From Zoroaster sp. YZ-2022 (lineage: Eukaryota; Echinodermata; Asteroidea; Forcipulatida; Zoroasteridae), in assembly GCA_029582265.1 (NCBI GenBank), contig CM055821.1, positions 40,247,004 through 40,311,003 on the forward strand: 64,000 nucleotides of DNA. The letters run 5' to 3'. Numbering within the stretch: the stretch's first letter is position 1; each line of letters begins with the position of its first letter. Below are positions 26,932 through 37,881 of this stretch, in pieces. Under the pieces are notes generated by a model. The model was not told the origin of the DNA, did not search any database, and saw only the letters and a list, made by a program, of their open reading frames with translations. The position numbers were made by a program, and so were the translations under genes.

Positions 26932-27211
26932 GCAGTGTAGCTTTATACGTATGCAAATTAAGACTAATTAGCATAAACAACACACAGTTGGTACACACTG
27001 CACACCTGTACATCATCAAATAGTACATTCAAATACATACAAAGATAAGATAACTACACTGGAGAGTAATGTATTTGGGTCATAAACATTAAATTGGACT
27101 TGTATTGTAGTCTGAAGCATTAGAGTATTCAAATTAAGGCAAATTAAGACTAATCATATAGTGGTAAATGACACACATTTGGTGCACCAGTACATCATCA
27201 AATAGTATGGT
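26932..27211 (+). repeat. Direct duplication, ~100-bp module twice
   Basis: The modules at 26932-27026 and 27107-27211 share caaattaagactaat, acacacagttggt against acacacatttggt, and tacatcatcaaatagta. The second ends where the LINE at 27.2 kb begins. The surroundings are rich in aattagca/tgcatat words. Confidence 0.6.
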
Positions 27212-29620
27212 GCGTTTCTTTACATTGGTGCAATCCTCAATCAGCTCCTATACCGGTAGCTGATGAGATAAATGAACATATTTTACACTCGATTGACAAT
27301 ATACGAGCAAATTATTACGCTGCTCCAATTGTTCTGATGGGTGACTTCAACGACCTGGATACATCTGATCTGGTGAACTGCGGCTTCACTCAAATCATCA
27401 ACTTCAACACTAGGAAAGATGTTGTTCTTGACAAAGTTTTTATGAACTATCCAGAATTGTATAAAAGCCCAAAGCGCATGGCTCCCTAGGACGGAGTGAC
27501 CACAATTGTGTTATAATTAATGCAGTTAATGACATCAAAGTTCTTAATGCCTTACCGTGATTCTTCAGTCAGAGCCTTTGGCCAGTGGATTACTACCTTT
27601 GATTGGGACACGGCTCTATCAGCAGGTGGTTCTGTCAATTCCAGGACCAATACCTTTAACTCAATTCTGAAAGGTGCCTTCAACGAGAAATTCCCTTTGC
27701 AACAAGACGGAAGCGTGTAGTTGACAAACCTTGGATGACTCCTAAAGTTAGAAGGCTTTTGGATACAAGACAGAAACTTTATGAAAAATATGGAAAATCT
27801 AATTAGTGGCGTAAATTTCGGAATCTGGTTCAAGCTGGTATTAGATAAGCCAAATCTGCATACTATAATGAGTCTTTGGCTTGTTTGAAAGCTAATAAAT
27901 CCCTGCAAAGTGGCATAAAGGTGTCAAACGTTTGTGTAATCTAAACAAGAAATCTAATCATTTCTCACTTCCTGGGATGTCTAATTCTGAAGCGGCTGTA
28001 AAGATAAATGAACATTTTGCTTCAATTTGTAATGGTCTACCTGCTTTGGACTTGCATCAACTTCCAGCTTACCTACCTGCTTCTGATCCCCCTCCAGTCA
28101 TTCACGTTTGGGAAGTTGAGAAAAGGTTAAGCATGCTCAATCCGAGGAAAGCTGGTCACTCTGATGATCCTCCTGCCCTCCTATTGAAGGAATTTGCTCC
28201 TGAATTAGCTCAACCTGAATTAGCTCAACCTGAATTAGCTCAACCTGAAAGAAATCGACTGTTGTTCCTATACCCAAGGTTCAGAATGCTTGCGCTTTAA
28301 ATGATCTCCGACCCATTTCACTCACCCCGTTCTTGGCAAGAATTTTTGAATATTTTATTGTGCAATGGATTCTACAGGATATCAAGACTAAATTTGACTC
28401 TCGCCAATTTGGCAGTAGAAAGAAGTCTTCTGCCACTCATTATCTTATCAGCTTAATTGATATTGTCCGAGATGCCGAAAAATGTGGTCATTATGCGAAC
28501 ATTTGTGCTGTGGATTTTATGAAAGCGTTTGATCGCGTTGATCATAATGTTGTCATTAAGAAACTAATTGATCTAGGAGTCAGGTCATCTATTATTCCCA
28601 TCATCTGCAGCTTTTTTACGGGCCGCATCATGTGCACCAAGTTCTCAGGATGTGTTTCTGATTATCTTCTGATTACCTTTGTTGTTCCCCAGGGAACACT
28701 TCTCGGTCCCATCCTGTTCTTGGTTCTTATTAATGCTAGAAATGACAGACCTATTTTGCAAAACTTACTGGGTGAACTCGATATTTGGTAAAAGTTTAAC
28801 AATATGGTACCTAAACCTTCAAAATGCCATGTTATGTCTATTAACTTTCTTCAGAAAAGAACGCCTGAAATGTCAATCCAATTTAATCTTAATGGTACTA
28901 TTTTAGATGTTGTGAATCATATGTGGTTGCTTGGTGTCATTCAGAATGACTTGAAGTGGGACCTTAACACCAAAGATATTGTGTCTAAAGCCTCTCGAAG
29001 GCTGTTCTCTTTATGTATTCTAAAAAAGGCAAAAGTTGCCATTGATGATCTCATAATTGTATATTTATCATACATACAACCTACTATTGAGTATGCTGCT
29101 CCTGTTTGGCATGGGTCTATAACTACCAAACAATGTAATTCTATAGAAAGAGTTCAGAAAAGGGCACTTAGAATTATTCTACATGATGATTATGTTTGTT
29201 ATGAAAATGCCCTGTGGATTACCAACCTGCCCTCACTGCATTCACGTAGGGAAAATCTCATTCTCAATTTTGGTAAAAGTCTTCTTAAATCAGAATTATA
29301 CCGGGATTTCTTACCTCCCTCTAATGTCTCACCTAGTGTGGCTCTGCGTACCAAGATTTTTTTTGATGTTCCCATGGCTAGGACTGAGAGAATCACGAAT
29401 TCCCCCATACCACTATTGTTAATATTTTAAACCAGAACATTCCATGCTGCTAATTTTGCTAGTGGTCCCTTTGTGCAATTTGTCATTTTTAAAATTCTTT
29501 TTATGCTGTGTAATTTGTCAGACTTTGAATTTATTTTTATTGTAAATTTCAATATTTCAGCCAAGTGCTGCTTTTGTGATGTATATGTTTTAAACCTTGA
29601 ATAAATTAAAATAAAATAAA
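27212..29620 (+). mobile_element. 5'-truncated CR1/Jockey-type LINE retrotransposon
   Basis: This is a 2.4-kb non-LTR retrotransposon remnant. It begins inside the apurinic endonuclease domain (IVLMGDFNDLD near 27330, then RSDHN near 27490 in a shifted frame). It continues through a linker with PWMTPKVRRLLDTR and through the reverse transcriptase: DLRPISLTP, QFGSRKKSSATHYL, motif A AVDFMKAFDRVDH near 28510 and motif B VPQGTLLGPILF near 28690. The C-terminal tail has LPSLHSRRENLI and RTERITNSPIP, ending near 29430. It finishes with an ataaattaaaataaaataa tail at 29600. The ORF is broken by several stops and shifts. The expected (Y/F)xDD motif C region near 28760 is scrambled, so it cannot be active. 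The clade call rests on tail style only. Confidence 0.88.
28198..28251 (+). repeat. 15-bp unit triplicated inside the LINE
   Basis: The word gaattagctcaacct occurs three times in a row, encoding repeated Glu-Leu-Ala-Gln-Pro just before the RT domain. It preserves the frame and is probably a local slippage expansion in this copy. Confidence 0.8.
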
Positions 29621-30520
29621 TGTATTTAAATACATAAAAATGTTGCTTTTTAAAGATAAATTCCATACTGGACATTTGAGTCCCAATGCAGAGAACACCT
29701 TGGAAAAGGTTTGACGATAAGAGATTGAACTGGTATCCGTTGATGTTGATGGCCTATACTACCTGCATCCTCAATGGTCATCCGAATACATTTGTTACTG
29801 GTGTTTCAAACCATTGATCTACAGAGAATAATAAATTAAAAAATAATGCATACAAAATCTGTTATCTTTAGGCCTATTTGTTTATATATTTTTTTAAAAT
29901 CTACTTTGGTTTCTTTATTTGAAAAACCTAATTAGGTAACAATAAAACTATTATTTAATACTTTTAAAAGAAAACAAAATATGGAATTACTTGTGAAATT
30001 TCAAAGAAAAGAAGATTCCTCAAGAATGAAAAAAATGAAAAATGACCAAGAAAAAATAAATAATTATTTTAATTATCTAATCGAGATTAGAAAAAAAAGA
30101 AACACAAAACTAAACGCTTACAAGTACCCAGTCTATAGTTTTAAGATAATGTGTAGCCGTACAATTTATTTATTCATTGCTGTGGGGGAGAAGTAGCCTA
30201 CATAATAGGCATGTACATGTATGTGTGTAAAATTGTATTGAAAGAATGTTGTATCCGACCACTACTTTTTAAGGTTTTTTTAGGTACAGAAAGCGAAAAC
30301 TATTATAGTTGTCACTGCGCATGTACAATGACCATGTTGGTCACTAACGGGGGAGTTGACAAGATTAACAGACTGACATGACTGAGGAAGTCATCGTACA
30401 CCAAAAATGTCTGATTTTTCATGAAACAAATATCCTGAAATAATTTTAAGTATATGTCCATTATCATCCATATGTTCTCCACCTTACTGGGTAGGTAAGA
30501 TTACATTATTAGTTATAATG
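29621..30520. other. Intergenic, nothing recognised
   Basis: This is A/T-rich unique-looking sequence between two LINE remnants. A 71-codon Lys-rich frame at 29981-30196 has no family resemblance. No RNA gene was seen. Confidence 0.35.
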
Positions 30521-30524
30521 AAAG

Positions 30525-31200
30525 AGAATAAGTGGCGGTTGGATACGACATTCTTCCCGCCGGGGGTTAAAGAGTCGCAACTCGTGTCACACCTCTTATC
30601 CCTTAGGACCTTGTCTAGGTTGGTTTTGAACTGGAGCAACATGTTGATATGCAGTCTTCGGGCAGTAGGTTTCACCAGTTTAATACTCTCTGACTGAAGG
30701 AATGATGATGAAGATTCTATTCTAAGTTCCCTTCAGGATACAAAATACCTTGATAAGGTCTCCACGGAGTTTTCTTGTTTCCAGAGTTGTCGGATGAAGT
30801 TAGTCTGTCTTCATCATGGGCGGATCCAGAACATTTTTTAGGGTGGGGGGGGGGCTGAGAATCAAAAACAATTTTTTTTCAGTACTACAAAAATTACAAT
30901 GAAATAATCAAAGGGAGAGAAAAACAAAGCACAGTGAGGGAATGGGAGTGCGTTCTCCCCTCCCCTCTTTCTCTCTCTTTCTCTTTTCTCTTTAATTTTT
31001 TTAAAACGATTTTAGGGGGGGCTACAGCCCCCTTAGCCCCCCCCCCCCCGGATCCGCCAATGTTCATATAGGCTATGGTTTGTCTTTCATCTCTGTTATC
31101 ATCCCCGTAACTCTCCATTGGACATATTCAATGATCTTAATATCTTTGGCTTGGTAAGGGGACCACAGAGGTGCACAGTAGTCAAGAATTGGCCTTATTT
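30525..31200 (-). mobile_element. CR1-type LINE 3' end, interrupted copy
   Basis: Read on the minus strand, this matches the LINE tail at 52465-52925: LLQFKTNLDKVLRDKRCDTS near 30.6 kb (SSKPNLDKVLRDKKCDTS in the other copy), and at 31.06-31.20 kb the DNA for the segment with an ESY.DDNRDER phrase. About 240 bp in the middle (30819-31058) is a later insertion with GGCGGATCC ends. Part of the C-terminal domain is also missing here. It is the same family as the 52-53 kb fragment and inactive. Confidence 0.75.
30819..31058. mobile_element. Short element with GGCGGATCC inverted ends
   Basis: It starts ggcggatccaga and ends cggatccgcc, with a G-run near the left end and a C-run near the right end, so the arms form gggggg/cccccc pairing. 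The interior has a ctctctttctctttt tract and acgattttaggggggg. The element sits inside LINE sequence, as shown by alignment with the 52.8-kb copy. A target duplication of atg is possible but not certain. It is non-autonomous with no coding frame. Confidence 0.7.
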
Positions 31201-31418
31201 TTCAGTACTACAAAGGGTGCCGCCACTTCCTATGCGCAACAGTTAGTACAGTAGGCCTACTAAGTAGGTCACCTCCTTATGTTTATCCCGCACACTGTGG
31301 GAATGGGAGTGCGTTCTCCCCTCTCTCTCTCTCTCTCTAAAAAAAAATAATAATAATTTTTTAACGATTTTAGGGGGGGGGCTACAGCCCCCTTAGCCCC
31401 CCCCGCCTGGATCCGCCA
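31200..31418. mobile_element. Second GGCGGATCC-type element, left end lost
   Basis: The right part is nearly the same as the element at 30819-31058: gggaatgggagtgcgttct, ctctctctctctc, acgattttagggggg, ctacagcccccttagcccc, ending ctggatccgcc. The left inverted end is absent; instead a gtactacaaaggg segment joins directly to LINE sequence. Its position next to the other copy suggests local duplication or a second insertion. Confidence 0.65.
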
Positions 31419-32240
31419 ATGCACCTCTTATCATTTTTAAGAACAATAGACTAATACTAAAATATCGTAGGCCTATAGGTCCTATGTCGTGTAACTAACG
31501 TTAGTCAGACCTAACAGTTAACTTTAACGTGAATGAATGATTTTAGGTGATGAGGTTACTTCATCTACAAGAAAATACAACGAAAAAATCTTCCTACCTC
31601 ATCAGAAGAACGGTTCAAGTCTTCTCCTAACAGCTCATCCGCTATTATTTTGTTGCACTGTCTCCCGCTGCGATGTGGTCGGGTGTGGACTGTTAGTGTT
31701 AAGAGCCAGCAACTACTATACGGTCGTCGGCGGCCGGCTACCTGGTGTATATTATCTAATCTGCAGCTGATATCTGCACACGTTCCAATGCGTCACGTGA
31801 TCAACGTAAAAGTGACTGGAAATGATACAACAAAGAGCAAACCATTTCCACCAAGGGAGTTCCATATATAAATAACTAAAACAAATAAAGTAAAACAACA
31901 AAAACTAAAGCCCTGTGAAACGATTTTCGTTCTAAATCTAAGCATAAACATCGGCTCATTGTCATACCACCAACATTCGGTAATCGTTAGGCTTTTGTAT
32001 CACACCAAACATTAACTATCAAAGTTATCATTCCCTTCACACAAAATAAATGGTGCAGTCCACTATTTGCCGCGGAATGTAAAAGTGCTCAAGTGGCGTG
32101 GTGGTGCACATTTGCGCCAAAATGCAAGAAACCAGACGAAATGTAAACAAATTACAATTGAAGCATCTGTTTTTACAAAAAATGCTGTTTTAAGATTTGT
32201 TTCTAATAAAACTCTAGATACTTTATCAAAGTGAATAATT
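31419..32240. other. Intergenic, nothing recognised
   Basis: Unique-looking, moderately CpG-containing sequence. A frame of 77 codons at 31537-31770 overlaps one in another phase, and neither has motifs. Confidence 0.3.
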
Positions 32241-32610
32241 TGTATTTTTAAAATGACGTCATCACACGTCACCACACGTCACCACACGTCATTTCGTTAA
32301 TTTTGGATAATGCCGTCGTTCAAAACTTGTCTTGACTTGCCAGAATTTACTAGTGTCACAAATAACGAGAATAATGGCATAATTTTACTCATTTTGAGTG
32401 ATACTGTCATTCAAAACTCAATCTAAGGTAAGTCACCGTTAGTTCGATCGTTGTATGCGCCGATGACGTCATCGCTCCAGACAGGTCTCAACTTGCTAGA
32501 AATCACGCATCGCCGGTACGTACGTGCGTGCACACTTATCATGACGTCATGCTGACGTCATATCATTTATATTCAAACGTCATAATTACGTCATACTCAT
32601 CAATATGCAC
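32240..32610. promoter_or_regulatory. Cluster of TGACGTCA (CRE-type) palindromes
   Basis: Perfect TGACGTCA octamers occur at about 32254, 32464, 32542 and 32552. There are also three spaced cacacgtca words at 32268-32290 and further acgtca half-sites. TGACGTCA is the known consensus for CREB/ATF factors. The same octamer occurs in the 20.0-21.4 kb repeat cluster, so it may be carried by a repeat and need not regulate a host gene. No adjacent start site is identified. Confidence 0.35.
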
Positions 32611-32683
32611 GCTACGCATGTACACTACTTCCTCCACTACACAAAGTGCACACCTCCGGCACTTCCTGATTTGCGGCACACAT

Positions 32684-32947
32684 ACACTATGAATAACTTT
32701 ACCCTGAAAATGCCCTGAAAATCTGCTTTACCATGAAATAAATAGTTCACTGCAATTTCATGATGACACAACACTGTGAAAACACCATGAAATACTCTTG
32801 GAATTCCTTTGCCGTGAAAACGCTGTGAAAACGCTGTGAAAACGCCATGAACTTCTTGTGGCAGTTTTGGGGCAGCTCATTAATTCTCGAGAGTGCCATG
32901 AATTTGCCCTGAAATCACTGTGAACATTATTGCCAATATCTGAGAGG
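32684..32947 (+). mobile_element. Truncated second copy of the 20949-21292 element
   Basis: From acactatgaataacttta to caatatctgagagg it is nearly identical to the left 260 bp of the complete copy, with a small extra gctgtgaaaac duplication. The right inverted end is missing and is replaced by tandem attgagtagta words. Confidence 0.85.
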
Positions 32948-35120
32948 TAATTGAGTAGTAATTGAGTAGTAATTAGTTCTGAAAAGAACTGGATGTACAA
33001 CTCTTGAGATTTTTCACATGGTGTCACCGCAATTAGTCTTACTTACCCTCCTCACCATGCAAAGCTACAAGTCTTACCTTTTAAGAGTTTGGTGAGTTTC
33101 ATTTAATAAAATTTAATTCAACTCGGAGAAAGTGTTGGAATTATCCAACTTGACCGAACTCTTTTAAAATGATTCAACACTTTAGTTTTTAAGATTCTCA
33201 GTTGACCCACACAATGTCTGTAGGGGCCTACTACTGTTCCCCTCTTTTTCAAAATCTTTCTTGGTTAAGTCGATAGTACCGTATTTGTACACGAATTACT
33301 TCCAAGGATCAAGATTTTGTTTTTCCCGAGTACTAACTGTTCCTATTCCTTTTTGTTACCAAGTCTTCAGAAGTAAAGCAATCAACCGGACATTATCACT
33401 TACCGCGGACCTCAATAATTGATCCCTCCTACTGTTCCCGTTAATGTTGGACTTATTGGAATAATTATAGGCATACAAACAAAAACTTTTGAGATGCAAT
33501 CAAGCGTAATACACAAATTTATTTCAATATTCAAATAAGGGCTTTGGTCTTGAAAAAATATTTCAAAGAGAATTGAAAAACATACAGGAATTTGTTCATT
33601 CATAAAGGTTTAAAGAGGGGCTAAAAGCAAATATCAATAAATTACCATTTCACATTTTATGAGGTGTTGTTACAATGAAACCAAACAACATAAGTTTTTT
33701 ATATCAACCAAAGGTAAAATATTGTAAAATTTCATTTTGTCTGAACCCCTTTCGTCTCGAATTCACAAAAGCATTACTCCACTGGGGGAATACAAATGGC
33801 CTCTCTTACGTTTATATGTGCGAGTGCAACCGTGCTGATACTTTCAGTGTTATTGTACAAAACATTTGGCCAATATTTGCGTGATTTTGTCCACTAGAGG
33901 GTGTCTTTGCAAGTGCGACATTTGTTTTCCCTGAGTGGACATCGGTCTTTTTCTGAATTTGCGACAAAAGGGGCTCGGAGAAAGTGACTTTTTACTAAAT
34001 GTATTGTGGGTTTAGATAATAAAGTGTATGTTGTATTTTCTTTTTATGATAACATCTCTCAAAATGGGGAAAGGTCATTTAATAATTTTTGCTTAAAAAC
34101 GTGGAGCCCCAATTAGAAAAGTCTAAAACAGGCTGAATTGCAGTGACTAAGTTACACAAATACACATTAAACATCAATCTAGGATGGAAAGAAACAAGAT
34201 ACTTGAAAAATACGAAATGTAATAAACTAAAGGTAATTTAGCACCCAAATTTAGAAAAATATTACAAACTACTAATTCCTCTATGCTTAGCAATAAAATA
34301 AGGCAATTCTTATTAATTTAATAGTACATAATATTCAGGTTTTAATTACTTATAATAATAAGCATATATCAACAACAGTTATATTTGGTAATGAAACCAT
34401 TCCTCAAAAGTGCACAGTGCATTTAGCAGCTCGTAATAATAAAGTAATACAAAAATTTATTTCAGCATTCAAATTGAGGTGCACAAATAATTTTTTCAGG
34501 TAAGGGGTCCAGGTGGTTTAATTTTCACTCATTTCTTCTTTCAGCCATAAACTATTGCTGTCCCTGCACCTTTTCGCATTTAATCCCTCCTTTTTCCAGT
34601 CCCAGACCCAGTATTGACTCTGCTTCTTGTATCCTCTTCTTTTGTGTTCCTTTCAAACTTGACTAACTTCTTCCCACTCCTCTATTAAATTTGTGGGCTT
34701 TTCTGTAAATCGTTCATTTTGCCTTTGAGAAAGAACCTTCTAGGTTCGAAACGAAAGGCCATTAACTACTACTTTGCTTTTGTTTCAATTTTCGACTTTG
34801 GCCCCCGCTCTTGATCCGCCCTTGCTCTTTTTACTAATCAGGGAATGTACAACATTACTTTGGTAATGTTCTGTTTCAACGAGTATGCTTACTCTTTTTT
34901 AATCAAGATATACATTTAAAAAAAAACAGTGAAAGTATCAGGGTATTTATACTCATGTTGTTAATGAGCAAATGGTGAAAAAGCATTCAGATGCGAAATT
35001 TAGGAAAGAGTACTCCTTTCGATGAACTAAATGGCAATAATTTATCTTTTCTTAAAAATGACGTCACCTTTAATAAACAAAATGATTATACAAGAAGTTG
35101 ATACCAAGTAAGTTTTTGAT
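32948..35120. other. Intergenic, mostly unrecognised
   Basis: There is a ttagttctgaaaagaactgg hairpin word near 32972, also present at 36860 and 62360. Two blocks of caaatttatttcaatattcaaa / caaaaatttatttcagcatt (33510 and 34450) suggest another decayed repeat. No exon of gene A lies here, since its stop codon is at 35548. The region would be downstream of gene A. Confidence 0.35.
34725..34830 (+). repeat. Penelope-like tail motif (possible)
   Basis: The string gagaaagaaccttctaggtt followed by cgaaacg has the stem (gaacct/aggttc) plus GAAACG arrangement seen at the ends of Penelope-like retroelements. It is followed by a tactactttgcttttgttt segment. No reverse transcriptase or GIY-YIG frame is adjacent, so only a tail fragment is proposed. 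Confidence 0.35.
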
Positions 35121-35122
35121 AA

Positions 35123-35463
35123 TAAAGGGAATGTACAACAATGGGTAACAATGGGAAATTAATGTTGATTTGAACGCTCTAGGTTAAGAAACATCATCAA
35201 AATAACTTGTGAAAGTTTCATCCAAAAAAAGGTTCTCATCATGTTTTTGGGTAAACAACAAAAACTGTATGTTTTACAAAAAGTTGGCGGACGGCAATTG
35301 TTTGTAAATCTGACATTACATGTCCTGTTTTCTTCAAGATGAAAGTACTTCAGTTGAAATAACTTCTCAGGATGATTTATACCGACTTAACACCATACGT
35401 TAGTTTCTAGATAATAATTTGTTAATGGTTTAATCTGGTAGTTACCAATGCTGTACCTTTATT
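35123..35463. mobile_element. Inverted-repeat element related to 21846-22206
   Basis: The ends taaagggaatgtacaacaat and (reverse) taaaggtacagcattggtaa are imperfect inverted repeats and resemble the ends of the 21.8-kb element. About 340 bp, non-coding, lying just 3' of gene A. Confidence 0.4.
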
Positions 35464-35547
35464 TTAATATACAATATAATTTCATTTTGTGCCTCTCTTT
35501 TGGGGGCACACGGAAAACACAAATCAGCCTCTGGATTAAACTGTGTT

Positions 35548-35716
35548 TTAAAACCTTGGTGTGAGTCTAATCTTGATATCATTCTTTGTCTTGAATACCA
35601 AGTGGCAGACAGGAATCACTTTGTGGGTCGGATCGAGTTCAATGTGGAATCTCTTCAACAGGCGCGCCAAAATTACCTTCTCCTCATTTAAGGCAAAGTT
35701 CTGCCCAATGCAATTC
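35548..35716 (-). CDS. CYP4F-like P450, gene A last exon (haem loop to stop)
   Basis: This exon holds the C-terminal part of a family-4 P450. It completes the cysteine haem-ligand loop: with the previous exon it reads PFSAGPRNCIGQNFA, matching FxxGxRxCxG, with Cys at residue 2 of the exon supplying the axial thiolate. The L-helix (ALNEEKVILARLLKRF) follows, then the beta-3/beta-4 tail ending RLTPRF and TAA at 35548. The acceptor is TTTGTCCAG; the exon is 169 nt, entered in phase 2. Length and pattern fit CYP4F C-termini. The frame is clean. The upstream exon lies 0.82 kb away at 36537-36619. Gene B starts about 10.6 kb further along the same strand. Confidence 0.93.
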
Positions 35717-35822
35717 CTGGACAAATGAAAACAAACATTAATTAAACTTCCTGTTGACTGATCATTCATGATCATTCAAATGGTTTTAAATGATAAAGGT
35801 AATATGCCAGCGTGTGTATTTC

Positions 35823-36001
35823 TTGCCAAATGGTACTGTGTAGTGAGTGTATCTAAACTGTAAATGGTGCTGTTATCTACACAGCTAATTTATCATTCAT
35901 AAACAGACAGTTGTCAAATGGTACTGTGTTGTGAGTGTATCTAAACTGTAAATGGTGTTGTTATCCACACAGCTAATCCACCATTCATAAACAGTCAGTT
36001 G
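35823..36001 (+). repeat. Tandem duplication, 88-bp unit, two copies
   Basis: Copies start at 35823 and 35911. Both read ccaaatggtactgtgt, agtgagtgtatctaaactgt, aaatggtg, a cacacagctaat block and cattcataaacag, with only a few substitutions. It lies in the last intron of gene A. Confidence 0.85.
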
Positions 36002-36536
36002 ACGGTCTAGATGTCTAGCTAGTCAACTCACTGGAAAATTGTACCAAAAGTAGGAGGGTTTAAAACCAGATCTCACATTTGGTTTGATTCTTGCTCAATT
36101 TCTTGATAAATACAATCAAATTGTTATAGTTTACTGTCCACTAAAGGAATTTTTTACCTCAATAATAATAAAAGTAATACATGTAATGACATTAGCTCTA
36201 AAGTCCACCAATAAGATGCTCAAGGTGCTTTACAATAATTACAAATTATACTGGATTATAACCTAATTAAAATGGATAAAATATTTTTTTTAAATATTGT
36301 GAAACATGTGAAATATGTTACATATATAAGAAATCAATAAAATACTCAAGAAACTCAAAAAGGAAATTAACAAAATATAAATTATACAGTGTCAAAGAGC
36401 CATGATCTGCCATAAAGACAGTCAAGGTGCAAATTACATGTAATTAAAATAGATAAAGTATCAAATAAATAAGAAACAAATACCTCAAAAAATACCTCAT
36501 TAAATACCTTCAATGAATATAAACCAACGTGTTTAC

Positions 36537-36619
36537 CTTGGGCCTGCAGAAAATGGCACATATGCGTATGGATCCATCTTTTTGACATTTTCAGGTGAGA
36601 ACCGATCTGGGATGAACTC
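36537..36619 (-). CDS. CYP4F-like P450, gene A penultimate exon (meander)
   Basis: It encodes the stretch before the haem loop: [11 protein letters not shown], then [15 protein letters not shown] plus two bases of Arg. The F.PDRF and PFSAGPR phrases are standard for the PERF-to-haem segment of CYP4. The acceptor is TTATTTCAG and the donor GTAAAC; 83 nt, phase 0 in and 2 out. Preceding exons (I-helix, ExxR) should lie at higher coordinates on this strand. Nothing matching them was found up to the 500-N gap at 37382, so the rest of gene A is probably in or beyond the gap and artefact block, or lost. The 23 kb to the nearest good upstream sequence makes a truncated duplicate possible. Confidence 0.9.
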
Positions 36620-36844
36620 CTGAAATAATGTAAAATAGAGATTTGCAATGTACTTGCAATGATGAGCGCATTCATCAGTGAAAACTAAGTACACAGCATG
36701 ATCAAAAATAGGACTTCTCTTGAGTAAACTGGAGTAAATTACAACTGAATTACAACAGCAATCATCCTGATCACTATGGGAACAAAATCACTGCAGCAGC
36801 TTAACCCAAGTTACTTTTGTTTTCTCAAAAATGTAAGTAAAGAA

Positions 36845-36955
36845 AAAAATTCTCTTTTGAGTAGTTCTGAAAAGAACTGGTGGTTACTCAACGTTTCAAT
36901 CAGTATGCTCTGATCGTCGTCAGGAAAAATGTAAGGCCAACAAAAATCTCTGGTT
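36845..36955 (-). repeat. Penelope-like terminal motif (possible), minus strand
   Basis: Read on the minus strand: CCTGACGACGATCAGAGCAT, then a matching CTGATTG arm, then AAACGTTGAGTAACC, and the hairpin AGTTCTTTTCAGAACT. A stem of seven pairs (CGATCAG/CTGATTG) can form. The same plan appears at 62355-62585. It is characteristic of Penelope-like retroelement tails; no protein-coding part is nearby. Confidence 0.4.
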
Positions 36956-37381
36956 TCTGGTCATAGGTCAGCTTCAAAATTGGTGCAGTGACACACTTTT
37001 TTTTTTGCAAAGCAGTGAAAGACGTGCTACATTGGAAGCATACCAAGTAGTATGTATGGAGCATCTTGACCTTGATTGTGGTGGAGCAGTGTGCAATTTG
37101 TGTGCAGTGATTTTGTGCAGTTTGTAATGGCAGAACACATTTTTATTGAGCAATTTTTTCTCTTTCATTTTTTGACTTTTGGAGGAATTAATTTTTTTTG
37201 TTTAAAAATTTTTTTTTTTTTCCCCTTTTTTTTTTTTCATTTTTCCGTAAAAATAAAATTTTTACCACTCCCACCTCCAAAAGCACCCCTCCACCCACAG
37301 TCATTCACAAGGGTGAAATTGCCATTTAAATGCAATTGCACCCAAAATTGCCCTGTCCCACAACAAACGTTAAAATTTGGG

Positions 37382-37881
37382 NNNNNNNNNNNNNNNNNNN
37401 NNNNNNNNNNNNNNNNNNNNNNNNNNNNNNNNNNNNNNNNNNNNNNNNNNNNNNNNNNNNNNNNNNNNNNNNNNNNNNNNNNNNNNNNNNNNNNNNNNNN
37501 NNNNNNNNNNNNNNNNNNNNNNNNNNNNNNNNNNNNNNNNNNNNNNNNNNNNNNNNNNNNNNNNNNNNNNNNNNNNNNNNNNNNNNNNNNNNNNNNNNNN
37601 NNNNNNNNNNNNNNNNNNNNNNNNNNNNNNNNNNNNNNNNNNNNNNNNNNNNNNNNNNNNNNNNNNNNNNNNNNNNNNNNNNNNNNNNNNNNNNNNNNNN
37701 NNNNNNNNNNNNNNNNNNNNNNNNNNNNNNNNNNNNNNNNNNNNNNNNNNNNNNNNNNNNNNNNNNNNNNNNNNNNNNNNNNNNNNNNNNNNNNNNNNNN
37801 NNNNNNNNNNNNNNNNNNNNNNNNNNNNNNNNNNNNNNNNNNNNNNNNNNNNNNNNNNNNNNNNNNNNNNNNNNNNNNNNN
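37382..37881. other. Assembly gap of 500 N
   Basis: Exactly 500 unknown bases, the usual placeholder for a gap of unknown size. Flanking sequence on both sides (from about 37140 to 39720) shows inflated homopolymers, so true distances here are unreliable. Confidence 1.

Noticed and set aside
36890..36945. Functional hammerhead ribozyme
   Set aside because: The CTGACGA and GAAAC core is present, but the first stem II pair would be C-U and no stem I can be drawn, so this copy should not cleave.
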